Below are positions 24,628 through 33,041 of a DNA stretch of 64,000 nucleotides, piece after piece. Source of the DNA: Clostridia bacterium (GTDB taxonomy: Bacteria > Bacillota > Clostridia > Oscillospirales > Acutalibacteraceae); contig JAFQBX010000037.1 in the NCBI GenBank assembly GCA_017399535.1, positions 1 to 64,000 of the forward strand, written 5' to 3'. Numbering within the stretch: position 1 is the first letter of the stretch; each line of letters starts with the position of its first letter. The notes under the pieces were generated by a model that saw only the letters and a list, made by a program, of their open reading frames with translations, was not told the origin of the DNA and searched no databases. Position numbers and translations under genes: made by a program.

Positions 24628-24789
24628 ATGTATTGTTTAAAAAACAGCGCAAGAGAATGCGACGGGTGCGGTGAATGTAGCGAAAAAAGCCGATGTATCG
24701 AATGTGGAGCGACAGACTTTATCGACTATTACTCGGGACAACCCTATTGTATCGGCTGCGCAATGGCGAAATTCGAGAAGGAGAAATAA
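24628..24789 (+). CDS. Small cysteine-rich (zinc-ribbon-like) phage protein
   Basis: A 53-residue protein with eight cysteines, including CDGCGEC, RCIEC and YCIGC, arranged to bind zinc. The ATG at 24628 is preferred; the frame stays open 7 codons upstream to a TTG. It is the first gene of the early rightward transcript. Function unknown; a small DNA- or protein-binding regulator is possible. Confidence 0.65.
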   Translation: MYCLKNSARECDGCGECSEKSRCIECGATDFIDYYSGQPYCIGCAMAKFEKEK

Positions 24790-25212
24790 ATGACAGTCAG
24801 AGATTATTTTGAGCAGATTCGTGAAATTGATACGCGTATTAAGATTAAGCAGGAGCAAATTTTGCATTTGAAGGAAATTGCGACGAGGGCGACATCGGTT
24901 ATCGAGGCGTGTCGCGTTTCGGGTACATATAAGCGGTCTAAAATGGCAAATGCAGTAGAGGAAATGGTGGATATTGAGAAAACGATTGAAAGGGATATCG
25001 AGCGGCTCAAACGACTTTATAATGAAATAAGCGGCGTAATAGTGAAAATAGATAACGAGAGCTACCGTCAGGTGCTGACACTTCGCTACCTGTGCAATAA
25101 AAAGTGGGAGGATATTGCCGAAAATATGCACTTTGACCCACGCAGTGTCTATCGTATTCATTCAAAGGCGTTGGAGGAGGCAGGACGCTTGATTGGCAAA
25201 AAAACAGCGTAA
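24790..25212 (+). CDS. ArpU/DUF1492-type phage regulator (sigma-70 region 4-like)
   Basis: A 140-residue protein with a long helical N-terminal part and a C-terminal helix-turn-helix: YRQVLTLRYLCNKKWEDIAENMHFDPRSVYRIHSKALEE, resembling sigma region 4. This family activates late genes in Firmicutes phages. Its start directly follows the previous stop, so they are coupled. A terminator follows it and then the late box at 25300, consistent with it controlling both late blocks. Confidence 0.82.
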   Translation: MTVRDYFEQIREIDTRIKIKQEQILHLKEIATRATSVIEACRVSGTYKRSKMANAVEEMVDIEKTIERDIERLKRLYNEISGVIVKIDNESYRQVLTLRYLCNKKWEDIAENMHFDPRSVYRIHSKALEEAGRLIGKKTA

Positions 25213-25226
25213 AATTAAATAAGGAA

Positions 25227-25274
25227 ACGGGTTTAAAAAGGGCAGGACGACGGCTCTTTTTAAGCCCGTTTTTT
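25227..25274 (+). terminator. Terminator of the early rightward operon
   Basis: ACGGGTTTAAAAAGGGC pairs with GCTCTTTTTAAGCCCGT (mostly perfect), followed by six T residues. Confidence 0.85.
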
Positions 25275-25299
25275 GATGGGTAAATATAATTTTTGAGGT

Positions 25300-25331
25300 T
25301 GTCATAGAATGTCAGGTTGATGATGTGATAA
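25300..25331 (+). promoter_or_regulatory. Late promoter 2 of the phage element
   Basis: TGTCATAGAATGTCAGG (25300-25316) differs by one base from the box at 15494, and TGATAA lies at the same distance (25326-25331). Transcription from it would start near 25338. Confidence 0.65.
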
Positions 25332-25372
25332 CATCTAAAATGAAAAAATTGACAAGGTTAGGAGGTAGCCGC

Positions 25373-25624
25373 TTGGCTCAGAGAAAAAAGACAATCGAGG
25401 GATATATCAAGGATTTGATGAAGCTTCCTTGCAACGACAGGACGGGGCTACTCGACGGGCTTGGTTATACCGGAAGAAAGGATAACGCGGCTCTGATTGC
25501 GGCGGTAATCGTCAGCAAGGCGCAGTCGGGGGAAATGAACTGTCTCAAAGAAATTATGAGGGTTTGCTCCCAGCAAGGCTCGGACACCGGACTGTCGGTA
25601 AAGATTATTGACGACATAAAGTGA
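25373..25624 (+). CDS. Small terminase-like protein
   Basis: An 83-residue helical protein (AQRKKTIEGYIKDLMKLPC ... KDNAALIAAVIVSKAQSGEMNCLKEIMRVC ... VKIIDDIK). The ALIAAV..KAQSGEMNCLKEI pattern resembles the C-terminal part of small terminase subunits of Firmicutes phages. The TTG at 25373 is chosen because AGGAGG lies 7 nt upstream, and because the promoter at 25300-25331 would place earlier starts before or at the transcript start. It is the first gene of late block 2. The assignment is tentative. Confidence 0.6.
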   Translation: MAQRKKTIEGYIKDLMKLPCNDRTGLLDGLGYTGRKDNAALIAAVIVSKAQSGEMNCLKEIMRVCSQQGSDTGLSVKIIDDIK

Positions 25625-25634
25625 GGTGAGAGAA

Positions 25635-25838
25635 ATGGAAATATTGTTTTTAACAATTTCGGCGGTGATGGTTAACTTCTTGGCCGGATTCGTGGCAGGG
25701 CGATATCTTCCTTACGAAAAGCCGACCGTCAGAAGCGGTCAGACGACCGAGGAAAGCTTGGAGGTGGCAAGGGTTGCCGCCGAATACCGCAACTTTTTAA
25801 GCTATGACGGCACCGAACAGGACGAAATCGTGCTTTGA
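25635..25838 (+). CDS. Small single-span membrane protein
   Basis: A 67-residue protein with an N-terminal membrane helix (ILFLTISAVMVNFLAGFVAG) and an acidic soluble tail. GAGGTG precedes the ATG. It sits between the small-terminase-like gene and the scaffold; not recognised. Confidence 0.6.
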   Translation: MEILFLTISAVMVNFLAGFVAGRYLPYEKPTVRSGQTTEESLEVARVAAEYRNFLSYDGTEQDEIVL

Positions 25839-25865
25839 AAAGGTGCGCAGAAAACATTAGTTAAT

Positions 25866-25935
25866 AAAAGGCGATGAAAGGGGAGGTCAGTAAATTTTTT
25901 TGCTGATAAAATGCTCCTTTCACCGCCTTTTTTAA
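25866..25935 (+). terminator. Intrinsic terminator upstream of the scaffold gene
   Basis: AAAGGCG-A-TGAAAGG pairs with CCTTTCA-C-CGCCTTT across a 30-nt loop, followed by a T run. It splits late block 2 before the capsid genes. Confidence 0.7.
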
Positions 25936-25965
25936 AAAATTTTTATTTACAAAAGGAGAAAAAGT

Positions 25966-26583
25966 ATGACAGATGAAATCATTACCGCTCAGCCAGAGGC
26001 GGAAATCGCGGCTGAAACTGAACTAGCCGAAACGTCTGCTCAATGCGAGGCCGCCACACCAAGCAGCGAGCAAGAAAGGGGCATTGAGGTCAAATTCAAT
26101 AAGCAGCTGCGACATTTGTCCGAAAGCGAGGCGAGGGATTTTGCCGAAAAGGGAATGAAATACGACTCGCTTATACCCGTTTTGAACCGGCTCAAAGAGC
26201 TGTCGCCCGACAGCTCGATGAGCATAGCTCAGCTTGTAGACCACTTGTTTAAAGAAAGGGAAGAAAGAGCAAGTAACGAGCAAAACGAACAAAACGAAGG
26301 TCGGCAGAACCGACTGACAGCTCAATTTATCGAGCTTAAATCAAAGTTTCCGGAGATAAACATTCGCGAGATACCGAAATCGGTCATTGAGCAATCGCTC
26401 AAAGGAGAAATTCCGCTTTATTACGCCTATCTCGGCTATCTTCACGGTGAAAGGTTGAAGGCAGAACGCTCGTCGGTCGCGCAGGAAAAGGCATCCGCGG
26501 CGGCTACGGGAGGACTGAAAGATTCGCCTGACCGCCTTTCTTCTCCGGAAATTGCCGCAATGCTCAAAGGAATTTGGGCATAA
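25966..26583 (+). CDS. Phage scaffolding protein
   Basis: A 205-residue, highly charged protein: acidic N-terminal region, central helices (SESEARDFAEKGMKYDSLIPVLNRLKELS), a coiled-coil-like stretch around FKEREERASNEQNEQNE, and an Ala/Ser-rich C-terminus. It lies just before the major capsid gene, the normal place for a scaffold that guides procapsid assembly and leaves. AAAGGAG precedes the ATG. Confidence 0.72.
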   Translation: MTDEIITAQPEAEIAAETELAETSAQCEAATPSSEQERGIEVKFNKQLRHLSESEARDFAEKGMKYDSLIPVLNRLKELSPDSSMSIAQLVDHLFKEREERASNEQNEQNEGRQNRLTAQFIELKSKFPEINIREIPKSVIEQSLKGEIPLYYAYLGYLHGERLKAERSSVAQEKASAAATGGLKDSPDRLSSPEIAAMLKGIWA

Positions 26584-26617
26584 ACCAAATCTAACATAAA
26601 AAAGGAGAAAATTTAAA

Positions 26618-27544
26618 ATGTCAACAATTAACACACTTGATTTTGAAAGCAAACTTACAGACGAACTCGACAAGGCCGTAGTTCAGAAATCGGTAACCGC
26701 ATTTATGGCTGACAATTCATTCCGTCAGCATTTTGTCGGTGCACGTACAGTACTTATTCCCGACGTTGATTTCAGCGGACTCGGAAACTATGACCGCGAC
26801 GGCGGCTTTGCCAACGGCTCGGTTACTGTCAATCAGGAAAGCTACCGCTTGACTCAGGACAGAGCGCGTTCCTTCTCTATCGACCGCGAGGATATGGACG
26901 AAACAGGTATCGCAGGGCTTGCCGGTCAGATTATGGGCGAATTCGTTCGCACAAAGGTAGCCCCCGAAATCGACGCTTATGCACTTTCGAAGCTCGCAAA
27001 TATCGCTACCGAAAAGAATCAGACGGTTGAGCTTGGCTCGGGCGAAACACTCGCTGACAACTGCTTTAAGCTCGTAAACAGCGCAATCGAAAAGGTTGCA
27101 GGTGAGGTCGGCTACGACGAGGAAATCGTTGTATTCGTAAACCCTGCCGTTTACTCGGCGCTGATGAACACCGCCGAGCTTAACCGCACTCTCGAAATGG
27201 GCGAATTTAAGAAGGGCGAAATTTCGACCACTCTCCATAAAATCAACAACGCCTATATCATTCCGGTTGCGGCTCCTCGAATGAAAACCGCATATACCTT
27301 CAATGACGGCGTGACCGAGGGCGAAACCGACGGCGGCTTCCTCCCCGGTGCCGATGCCGACGAAATCGGTATTCTCGCAATGCCGAAAAAGGCAGGCATG
27401 CTCATTAAAAAGACCGATAAGGTACGTGTTTTCACTCCCGACCGCAATCAGCAGATGGATGCGTACAAGTTTGACTACCGCCTCTATTACGACCTCCTCG
27501 TAAAGAAGTCAAACGAAAATTCAATCTACGCCTATATTTACTAA
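26618..27544 (+). CDS. Major capsid protein
   Basis: A 308-residue protein of the HK97-fold type: N-terminal MSTINTLDFESKLTDELDKAVVQKSV, the E-loop/P-domain region (SYRLTQDRARSFSIDREDMDETG), VVFVNPAVYSALMNTAELNRTLEM, and the C-terminal A-domain with DYRLYYDLLVKKSNENSIYAY. No maturation protease is encoded nearby; the separate scaffold replaces it. Codon choice suggests high expression, and AAAGGAG lies 8 nt before the ATG. It appears intact. Confidence 0.83.
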   Translation: MSTINTLDFESKLTDELDKAVVQKSVTAFMADNSFRQHFVGARTVLIPDVDFSGLGNYDRDGGFANGSVTVNQESYRLTQDRARSFSIDREDMDETGIAGLAGQIMGEFVRTKVAPEIDAYALSKLANIATEKNQTVELGSGETLADNCFKLVNSAIEKVAGEVGYDEEIVVFVNPAVYSALMNTAELNRTLEMGEFKKGEISTTLHKINNAYIIPVAAPRMKTAYTFNDGVTEGETDGGFLPGADADEIGILAMPKKAGMLIKKTDKVRVFTPDRNQQMDAYKFDYRLYYDLLVKKSNENSIYAYIY

Positions 27545-27559
27545 TTAGGGCGGTGAAAT

Positions 27560-27602
27560 CGGGTGGGCAGGGAATAATTTTCGCTGTCCACCCATTTTTA
27601 AT
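27560..27602 (+). terminator. Weak terminator between capsid and nozzle-like gene
   Basis: GGGTGGGCAG pairs with CTGTCCACCC (one G-U), followed by ATTTTTAATTTT. It would keep capsid mRNA more abundant than the downstream gene. Confidence 0.6.
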
Positions 27603-27622
27603 TTTGTGAAAGGGGGATAAAA

Positions 27623-29614
27623 TTGAAGTTTCCGAAATTAAAGGTTTCGAAACCGAAAATTGAGCAGTTTGATTTCAGCCGCGGTGTGCGAATGGACGGC
27701 AAAGCAGGTCAAGGTCAGCTCGCCGAAATGAAGAATTTGCGTGTGAACGAGGGTGAGCTTTCGCTCCGTCCGTCTCTTGAATTTTGTTCCGAAAGAATTT
27801 ATTGGGGCGATTACAAATTTTTTATCATTGACGGGCGTTCCTTTGGTATAAGCGCAAATGGCGACGTAAATCTCGCCTGCTTTAACGAAAAGGGTGTGCT
27901 GAAAAACATCGTAAACATTTCTGCTAATACTAATAACGCGGTTGTTCTCGTTGACCAAGACGAAGCGGTGATTTATTATATGGGCAAGAATGGGTTGCCT
28001 GTTGCCGCGAGGGTAAGATATTATATGGGCGATGACATCGAGATCGATGGTAATATTCCTATTGAGGAGGTCGCCTACACCCCGACCGTTTCTGTAAGCG
28101 GAACGGGCTACACCTACGAAAACGAGGACGGAATACAGAGCTTCGATTATAACGGAAAAAGCTACGAGTCAAAGAACTTAATCGCTACCAAATACGCCGT
28201 TACCCAAACCACCAATCATGGAAAGAACATATACGTTTTGCCCTATTCGGTTGGGTTTGATGCGCATGTAAAGGCGGTGTATAACGACAATACCGGCAGA
28301 ACCTACGAATTCGAAATACTCACCAATGACGAGGGCGGATTTGGCTATCCCGAAGCGTATGATGACGGCACATCGCTGCAATTTTTTAAAGATGACAGAA
28401 GAACACTCGCCTTTATAAACTGGGATACAGGCACCTATTCAAAGGATTTTTCGCCACATGGAAACGCGGAATGCAACGGCTTTTATATTGAAATAACCGA
28501 AAGCAATCCTGCCGACTCGATTTGTATGTGTAATCGGTCGACTGTTTTTCGCGCAAAGGACGGCGTGACCACATGGATTGCCTACGGGTCGGGTGTGTAT
28601 CCGTCGAGATTGTGGCTGACCGGCAATTCGGACATATACTATTTCCCCGAATCGGGGGCTGCCGACGTTGGTGCCGCTACCGATCCCATTACGGCTGTCG
28701 TTCAGGTTGATGACGATATTGCCATTCTGAAAAAAGGGTCGCTTTGGCTGGGCGAAATCGAGGTAGGCAAAAAATATAGTCGAAGTGAGCTTCTGAGCGG
28801 CGAAACAAAGGGCGACGTCGGTGACACAGTTTCCCTTTCATCGCGAAAGATTGCCGATATTGGCTGTGACTGTCCCGACACAGCCATCGACTGTAACGGC
28901 AGATTGGTGTGGCTTAATTCAGACGGCGTTGTGCGCATGATGACGGCGGTAATAAATCCGCGTCGAGACGATGTTCGTGCGCTGTCATATTCGGTTGAGC
29001 CGATTATAAAACGCCATTCGGTTGAGGAATTAAGGTCGGCTTATGCCGCGTTTTGTGACGGAAAGTATTATCTGCTCATCGGCAACGACCTGCTTGTTCT
29101 CGACTGTATGTCCAATGCGATGTATAACTACACAATGTATGACGACGACCTGGTTGCGCAGAAAAAGCTGTGTTGGTTAAGCTGGGACGTCTCTCATGAG
29201 GGAATAAAATGGCTCGCAATACGCGGTGACAAAAAGCTGTACTTGTACGGGCATAAGGGCGAGGAAAACATCATTTCCTGCACCCTCACCGGTTCGTCGA
29301 GCGACGACGCTACCGGACGAAAGACGGTAGAACCGATTGAATGGTCGGCAAAAACGGGCACACTCAGCTTCGGTAATTCCGACGAGCAAAAGCTGTCTGC
29401 TAAGCTTGCCGCTTCGGTTACTGCCGAAAACGAGGTGACAGCGGCAATTTTGAACGAGCGTGGAATTGGCGGCGAGAAAAAGGTTAAGCCGTCGAAAGAG
29501 CCGAACGATATTACGCTGGTCAACGGTGAAAGGGGTAATTCCTTTTTTGCCGAATTCAGCGGAAAGGGAAAGGTGAAAATCGATAAGATTTCCATTTCAT
29601 GCCGAAAGAAATAG
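27623..29614 (+). CDS. Podovirus tail nozzle / stabilisation-like protein
   Basis: A 663-residue protein that begins IEQFDFSRGVRMDGKAGQGQ, then LAEMKNLRVNEGELSLRPS, the entry motif of podovirus tail tube B / gp10-like stabilisation proteins. Repeated beta-strand units follow (e.g. TAIDCNGRLVWLNSDGVVR, YAAFCDGKYYLLIGNDLLVLD), as expected for a beta-propeller nozzle. The start is TTG with AAAGGGGG upstream. It is the only clear tail component besides the fibre and suggests a short-tailed particle. It ends the element. Confidence 0.68.
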   Translation: MKFPKLKVSKPKIEQFDFSRGVRMDGKAGQGQLAEMKNLRVNEGELSLRPSLEFCSERIYWGDYKFFIIDGRSFGISANGDVNLACFNEKGVLKNIVNISANTNNAVVLVDQDEAVIYYMGKNGLPVAARVRYYMGDDIEIDGNIPIEEVAYTPTVSVSGTGYTYENEDGIQSFDYNGKSYESKNLIATKYAVTQTTNHGKNIYVLPYSVGFDAHVKAVYNDNTGRTYEFEILTNDEGGFGYPEAYDDGTSLQFFKDDRRTLAFINWDTGTYSKDFSPHGNAECNGFYIEITESNPADSICMCNRSTVFRAKDGVTTWIAYGSGVYPSRLWLTGNSDIYYFPESGAADVGAATDPITAVVQVDDDIAILKKGSLWLGEIEVGKKYSRSELLSGETKGDVGDTVSLSSRKIADIGCDCPDTAIDCNGRLVWLNSDGVVRMMTAVINPRRDDVRALSYSVEPIIKRHSVEELRSAYAAFCDGKYYLLIGNDLLVLDCMSNAMYNYTMYDDDLVAQKKLCWLSWDVSHEGIKWLAIRGDKKLYLYGHKGEENIISCTLTGSSSDDATGRKTVEPIEWSAKTGTLSFGNSDEQKLSAKLAASVTAENEVTAAILNERGIGGEKKVKPSKEPNDITLVNGERGNSFFAEFSGKGKVKIDKISISCRKK

Positions 29615-29625
29615 TGTAACAGAAA

Positions 29626-29660
29626 AAAGCGTGTGTCGAGAGACACACGCTTTTTTTAAT
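29626..29660. terminator. Bidirectional terminator at right end of element
   Basis: AAAAAAGCGTGTGTC pairs with GACACACGCTTTTTT across GAGA, with T runs on both strands. It separates the nozzle gene from the convergent radical SAM gene. Confidence 0.85.
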
Positions 29661-29681
29661 ACATAAGTAGCTGTTATTTTA

Positions 29682-31403
29682 TTACAGCATCATTTTGTTG
29701 CATTTAATCGTTTTGTCGGGATTTACGGTTACGCGAGAAATACCCTTTTGATAATCGACGATTTGCTTATTGTCAAAGTAGTCGTCGATAATAAATTCGT
29801 AAATTCCGAGGAAACCTGTCTTTTCATTCAACACGTAATCGACGTAAAAGCGAATAACGTCCTTTAAAATATTATAATTTTCGTCCTTTTCAAAGGTGGC
29901 GATAAAACGGTCGTTTTCGATTAAGTAGTCGATGGTTTTTTCTTCCGAAACGTGTGCGTCAATCTTTTCGAGCAGGTCCATATTTGCCTTTTCCCAGTCG
30001 AAGTACATATTCACCAATGTCGTCGGTGTATAATACTTTGACAAATACAGGTAGATGGACGGAATTTTTCTTGTTACCCAGAGGAAGAAGTCAAAGTATC
30101 TCAACGATACGCGAAGGGGTGAATTATATTCGCGGTACTGTGGGAAAATTGCGGGGTGTCCGTTTATGAGGTCGGTGCAGGCGGAAACTCCTAAATCTCC
30201 TGCCAGGTCGGTATATATCACGGCTTCGGTCAGCTCGTCGCGATGAACTCTTTCGATTTCGGTGCCGGGGAAAAATGCGCATCTGTGACACCATCTATAC
30301 ATGCGGTTGTATTTCGACAGGGTGAAATAGCTGTGAAGCGTCTGTGATACGTCTTCGAGTGTTTCGTCGGGGAATCCGTAAATGTACGAAGCGGAAATTG
30401 AAATTCCTTTTTTTGCAATGTAATCGATGATATCGTAAACCTTGTCAAGCTTCAGATTTTTGTTTATTATCTTTTGCATTCGCGGAGAACCACTTTCTAT
30501 GCCGATGAATATTCGGTCGAGACCGGCATCAACCATCGTATCGATAAGCTCTTCGCTTAAACAGTCTGCTCTGGCGCTGCATGCCCATTCGATTTTGTAA
30601 TCGAGCTTTTTAATTTCTTCGCAAAGTTCGGTAACAGCTTGCTTGTTCATTGTGAACATATCGTGCATGAACTTGAAACGAGTTATATTAAAGGTTTCGT
30701 GAACAAGATTGATTTCATCTACGATTCTTTTGGCGCTTTTGAGGCGATAATTTCTTTCCCAGAATGATTTTGTGCTACAGAATATGCAATTAAAAGGACA
30801 TCCTCTGCCCACGTCAATTGGTAAAACTTTAATGTCATTTTCTGTTCTTTCTACGTCGGTCCAAAGCGAAAAATCAACAAAGGGCAACTCGTCAAAATTA
30901 GAGATAAGCTCAGGACGGGGATTAACAACCAATTCGTCATCCTTTTTATACACGAGGCCGGGTACTGAAAGGTCAGGCGTTCCGTTTATAAGTGATTTGA
31001 AGAAAGGAACAACCGTGTTTTCACCTTCGCCACAGCAGACGAAATCAACATAGTCAAACGCAAGTATGGTTTCTTTGGCGCAAGCATCAGCTTGCGGGCC
31101 ACCGAAAACAATGTATGTTTCGGGTGATACCTTTTTAATTCTTTCGGCGATTTTAAGACATATGTGATAAATGTTACAGCTGGTATAGAAGGAAACAATT
31201 TTCGGGCTGTGAGCCAATATTTCCTTTTCCGCGTTGTCTATAAAGGTGTCGAATTTGTTGACGTCGCCAAACTGAAAGAAACGCTTTATTTTTACCGAAA
31301 CGTCAGCGTATTTTAAAAGACTTGCTAAAACGAGCGTACCATAGGTTTCGTATGGCAATTTAAGTGAAGTAGCCGGTGTTACAAAAATTACATCCTTATT
31401 CAA
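29682..31403 (-). CDS. B12-binding-domain radical SAM protein
   Basis: A 573-residue protein. The N-terminal cobalamin-binding Rossmann domain (IVSFYTSCNIYHICLKIAERI, TYIVFGGPQADA, GEGENTVVPFFK) is followed by a radical SAM domain with the [4Fe-4S] motif GCPFNCIFCSTKSF and IFIGIESGSPRMQKI. The C-terminal 180 residues are not recognised. Such enzymes methylate or rearrange unreactive carbons; the substrate is unknown. TTG at 31403 lies 8 nt after AGGATG and is preferred; a GTG at 31412 is an alternative. It is a monocistronic gene beside the phage-derived element. Confidence 0.82.
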   Translation of the reverse strand: MNKDVIFVTPATSLKLPYETYGTLVLASLLKYADVSVKIKRFFQFGDVNKFDTFIDNAEKEILAHSPKIVSFYTSCNIYHICLKIAERIKKVSPETYIVFGGPQADACAKETILAFDYVDFVCCGEGENTVVPFFKSLINGTPDLSVPGLVYKKDDELVVNPRPELISNFDELPFVDFSLWTDVERTENDIKVLPIDVGRGCPFNCIFCSTKSFWERNYRLKSAKRIVDEINLVHETFNITRFKFMHDMFTMNKQAVTELCEEIKKLDYKIEWACSARADCLSEELIDTMVDAGLDRIFIGIESGSPRMQKIINKNLKLDKVYDIIDYIAKKGISISASYIYGFPDETLEDVSQTLHSYFTLSKYNRMYRWCHRCAFFPGTEIERVHRDELTEAVIYTDLAGDLGVSACTDLINGHPAIFPQYREYNSPLRVSLRYFDFFLWVTRKIPSIYLYLSKYYTPTTLVNMYFDWEKANMDLLEKIDAHVSEEKTIDYLIENDRFIATFEKDENYNILKDVIRFYVDYVLNEKTGFLGIYEFIIDDYFDNKQIVDYQKGISRVTVNPDKTIKCNKMML

Positions 31404-31474
31404 AATAACCACATCCTATTTTTAGTGATTGTCGTGTGTTGACCTTATTACTTATGATAACAGATTTTTTGCCG

Positions 31475-33010
31475 TTAGTCAATAACGATTGAGCTGCCGT
31501 CCATTTCTGTCGGCTGTTCGAGTCCCATAATTTTGAGCATTGTCGGCGCGATGTCGCACAGACGGCCACCCTCACGGAGATTGCAATCCATACCGATTAC
31601 AGAGAAGGGTACCGGATTAGTCGTGTGGGCGGTGAAAGCGGTGCCGTCGGTGTCGAGCATACGGTCGGCGTTTCCGTGGTCGGCAGTAAGAAGCATTACG
31701 CCGCCCATTTTTACGGTCGATTCTGCAACTCGACCAACGCAGGTGTCAACCGTTTCGACCGCCTTTACAGCGGCGTCGAAAATTCCGGTGTGACCAACCA
31801 TGTCGCAGTTGGCAAAGTTGAGGATAACAACGTCATATTTGCCGCTTTCGATTGCTTCGCAAACCTTGTCACAAACGGGGACTGCACTCATTTCGGGTTG
31901 CAGGTCGTAGGTTGCAACCTTCGGCGAATTTACGAGAATTCTGTCCTCGCCGTCAAACTGAGTTTCCTTTCCGCCGTTAAAGAAGAAGGTTACGTGAGCA
32001 TATTTTTCGGTTTCGGCGATACGAAGCTGGGTTTTGCCCATCTTTGCGAGGTATTCGCCGAGCGTATTTGTGAGTGACTGCGGCTTAAATGCGATTTCGA
32101 CATTCGGCATGGTGGCATCGTACTGCGTCATGCAGACGTAGTAGAGGTCGAGCATACCGCCGATTCTCTCGAAACCGTCAAAGTTCGGGTCAACGAGGGT
32201 ACGGGTGATTTCGCGGGCTCTGTCAGGGCGGAAGTTAAAGAAGATTACGCTGTCACCCGAAGCAATTCGCTTTGTTCCGTCGACAACGGTGGGTAAAACG
32301 AATTCGTCGGTGAGAAATTTTCCGTCCTCGTCCTTGACAGTGTAGGATTCTCTGACGGCTGCGGCGGCATCGGTGGTGTGATTTCCTTCACCGTAAACGA
32401 GTGCAGCATACGCCTTTGACACGCGGTCCCAGCGATTGTCGCGGTCCATTCCGTAGAAGCGTCCCATAACGGTTGCAATTTTTCCTGCGCCGATTTTTTC
32501 GAGCTCGGCATTACAAGCGTCGATAAAGTCAGCGGCAGAAGCAGGGGGAACATCGCGTCCGTCGAGCAGAGCGTGGATATAAATTTCGGTCAGTCCTGCA
32601 TTCTTTGCCATTTTTACGAGTCCGTAGAGATGCTCGATGTGGCTATGAACGCCACCGTCAGAGAGTAGTCCCATCAGGTGAATTGCGCTGCCCTTCTTTT
32701 TGCAGTTTTCGATTGCGCCGACAAAGGCGTCGTTTTTGTCAAATTCGCCTTCGTTGCTTGCCTTTGTGATGCGGGTAAGCTCCTGATATACAACGCGACC
32801 TGCGCCGATATTAGTGTGACCGACCTCGCTATTGCCCATCTGACCGTCGGGGAGACCTACGTCCATTCCCGAAGCACCGATTTCGGTGGTCGGATTTTCG
32901 GCAAAAATTTTATCAAGGCAAGGTGTGGCGGCCGATTTGATGGCGTTTCCGTTAGTTTCGGGATTGAAGCCAAAGCCGTCCATTATGGTTAAAACCAGCG
33001 GTTTTTTCAT
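31475..33010 (-). CDS. gpmI: 2,3-bisphosphoglycerate-independent phosphoglycerate mutase
   Basis: A 511-residue alkaline-phosphatase-fold enzyme interconverting 3- and 2-phosphoglycerate with two Mn ions. The landmarks are TIMDGFGFN (metal Asp11), GQMGNSEVGHTNIGAGR with the phospho-serine nucleophile (Ser61), the domain GRDVPPASA, RFYGMDRDNRWDR, and LTADHGNADRM (metal Asp/His). ATG at 33010 is chosen for its ribosome binding site; the frame is open nine codons earlier. It is the third gene of pgk-tpiA-gpmI, 31 bp after tpiA. Confidence 0.96.
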   Translation of the reverse strand: MKKPLVLTIMDGFGFNPETNGNAIKSAATPCLDKIFAENPTTEIGASGMDVGLPDGQMGNSEVGHTNIGAGRVVYQELTRITKASNEGEFDKNDAFVGAIENCKKKGSAIHLMGLLSDGGVHSHIEHLYGLVKMAKNAGLTEIYIHALLDGRDVPPASAADFIDACNAELEKIGAGKIATVMGRFYGMDRDNRWDRVSKAYAALVYGEGNHTTDAAAAVRESYTVKDEDGKFLTDEFVLPTVVDGTKRIASGDSVIFFNFRPDRAREITRTLVDPNFDGFERIGGMLDLYYVCMTQYDATMPNVEIAFKPQSLTNTLGEYLAKMGKTQLRIAETEKYAHVTFFFNGGKETQFDGEDRILVNSPKVATYDLQPEMSAVPVCDKVCEAIESGKYDVVILNFANCDMVGHTGIFDAAVKAVETVDTCVGRVAESTVKMGGVMLLTADHGNADRMLDTDGTAFTAHTTNPVPFSVIGMDCNLREGGRLCDIAPTMLKIMGLEQPTEMDGSSIVID

Positions 33011-33041
33011 TCTATTCAGTCCTTTTTTATAACTCAAAAAA

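Larger units (their letters stand above)
15390..29660. mobile_element. Compact podovirus-like prophage or gene-transfer-agent-like element
   Basis: About 14.3 kb between two strong terminators. Plus-strand block 1: portal, adaptor, large terminase, fibre, two small genes, endolysin, holin. Minus-strand block: repressor and a 594-residue membrane protein. Plus-strand block 2: small Cys-rich protein, ArpU/sigma-like regulator, small-terminase-like, scaffold, capsid, nozzle-like. No integrase, excisionase, primase, helicase, tape measure or tail tube was found, and I found no flanking direct repeat or tRNA. Codon use resembles the host. Placing nozzle and portal next to each other, the map closes into a normal podovirus order. 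The boundaries are estimates. Confidence 0.8.

Noticed and set aside
24637-25161. Long minus-strand frame opposite the ArpU-like gene
   Set aside because: It is antisense to two plausible genes, has no ribosome binding site, and shows no domain pattern.
15281-29700. Attachment-site direct repeats at the element ends
   Set aside because: I compared the flanks by eye and found no convincing shared sequence and no tRNA gene, so no att site is claimed.
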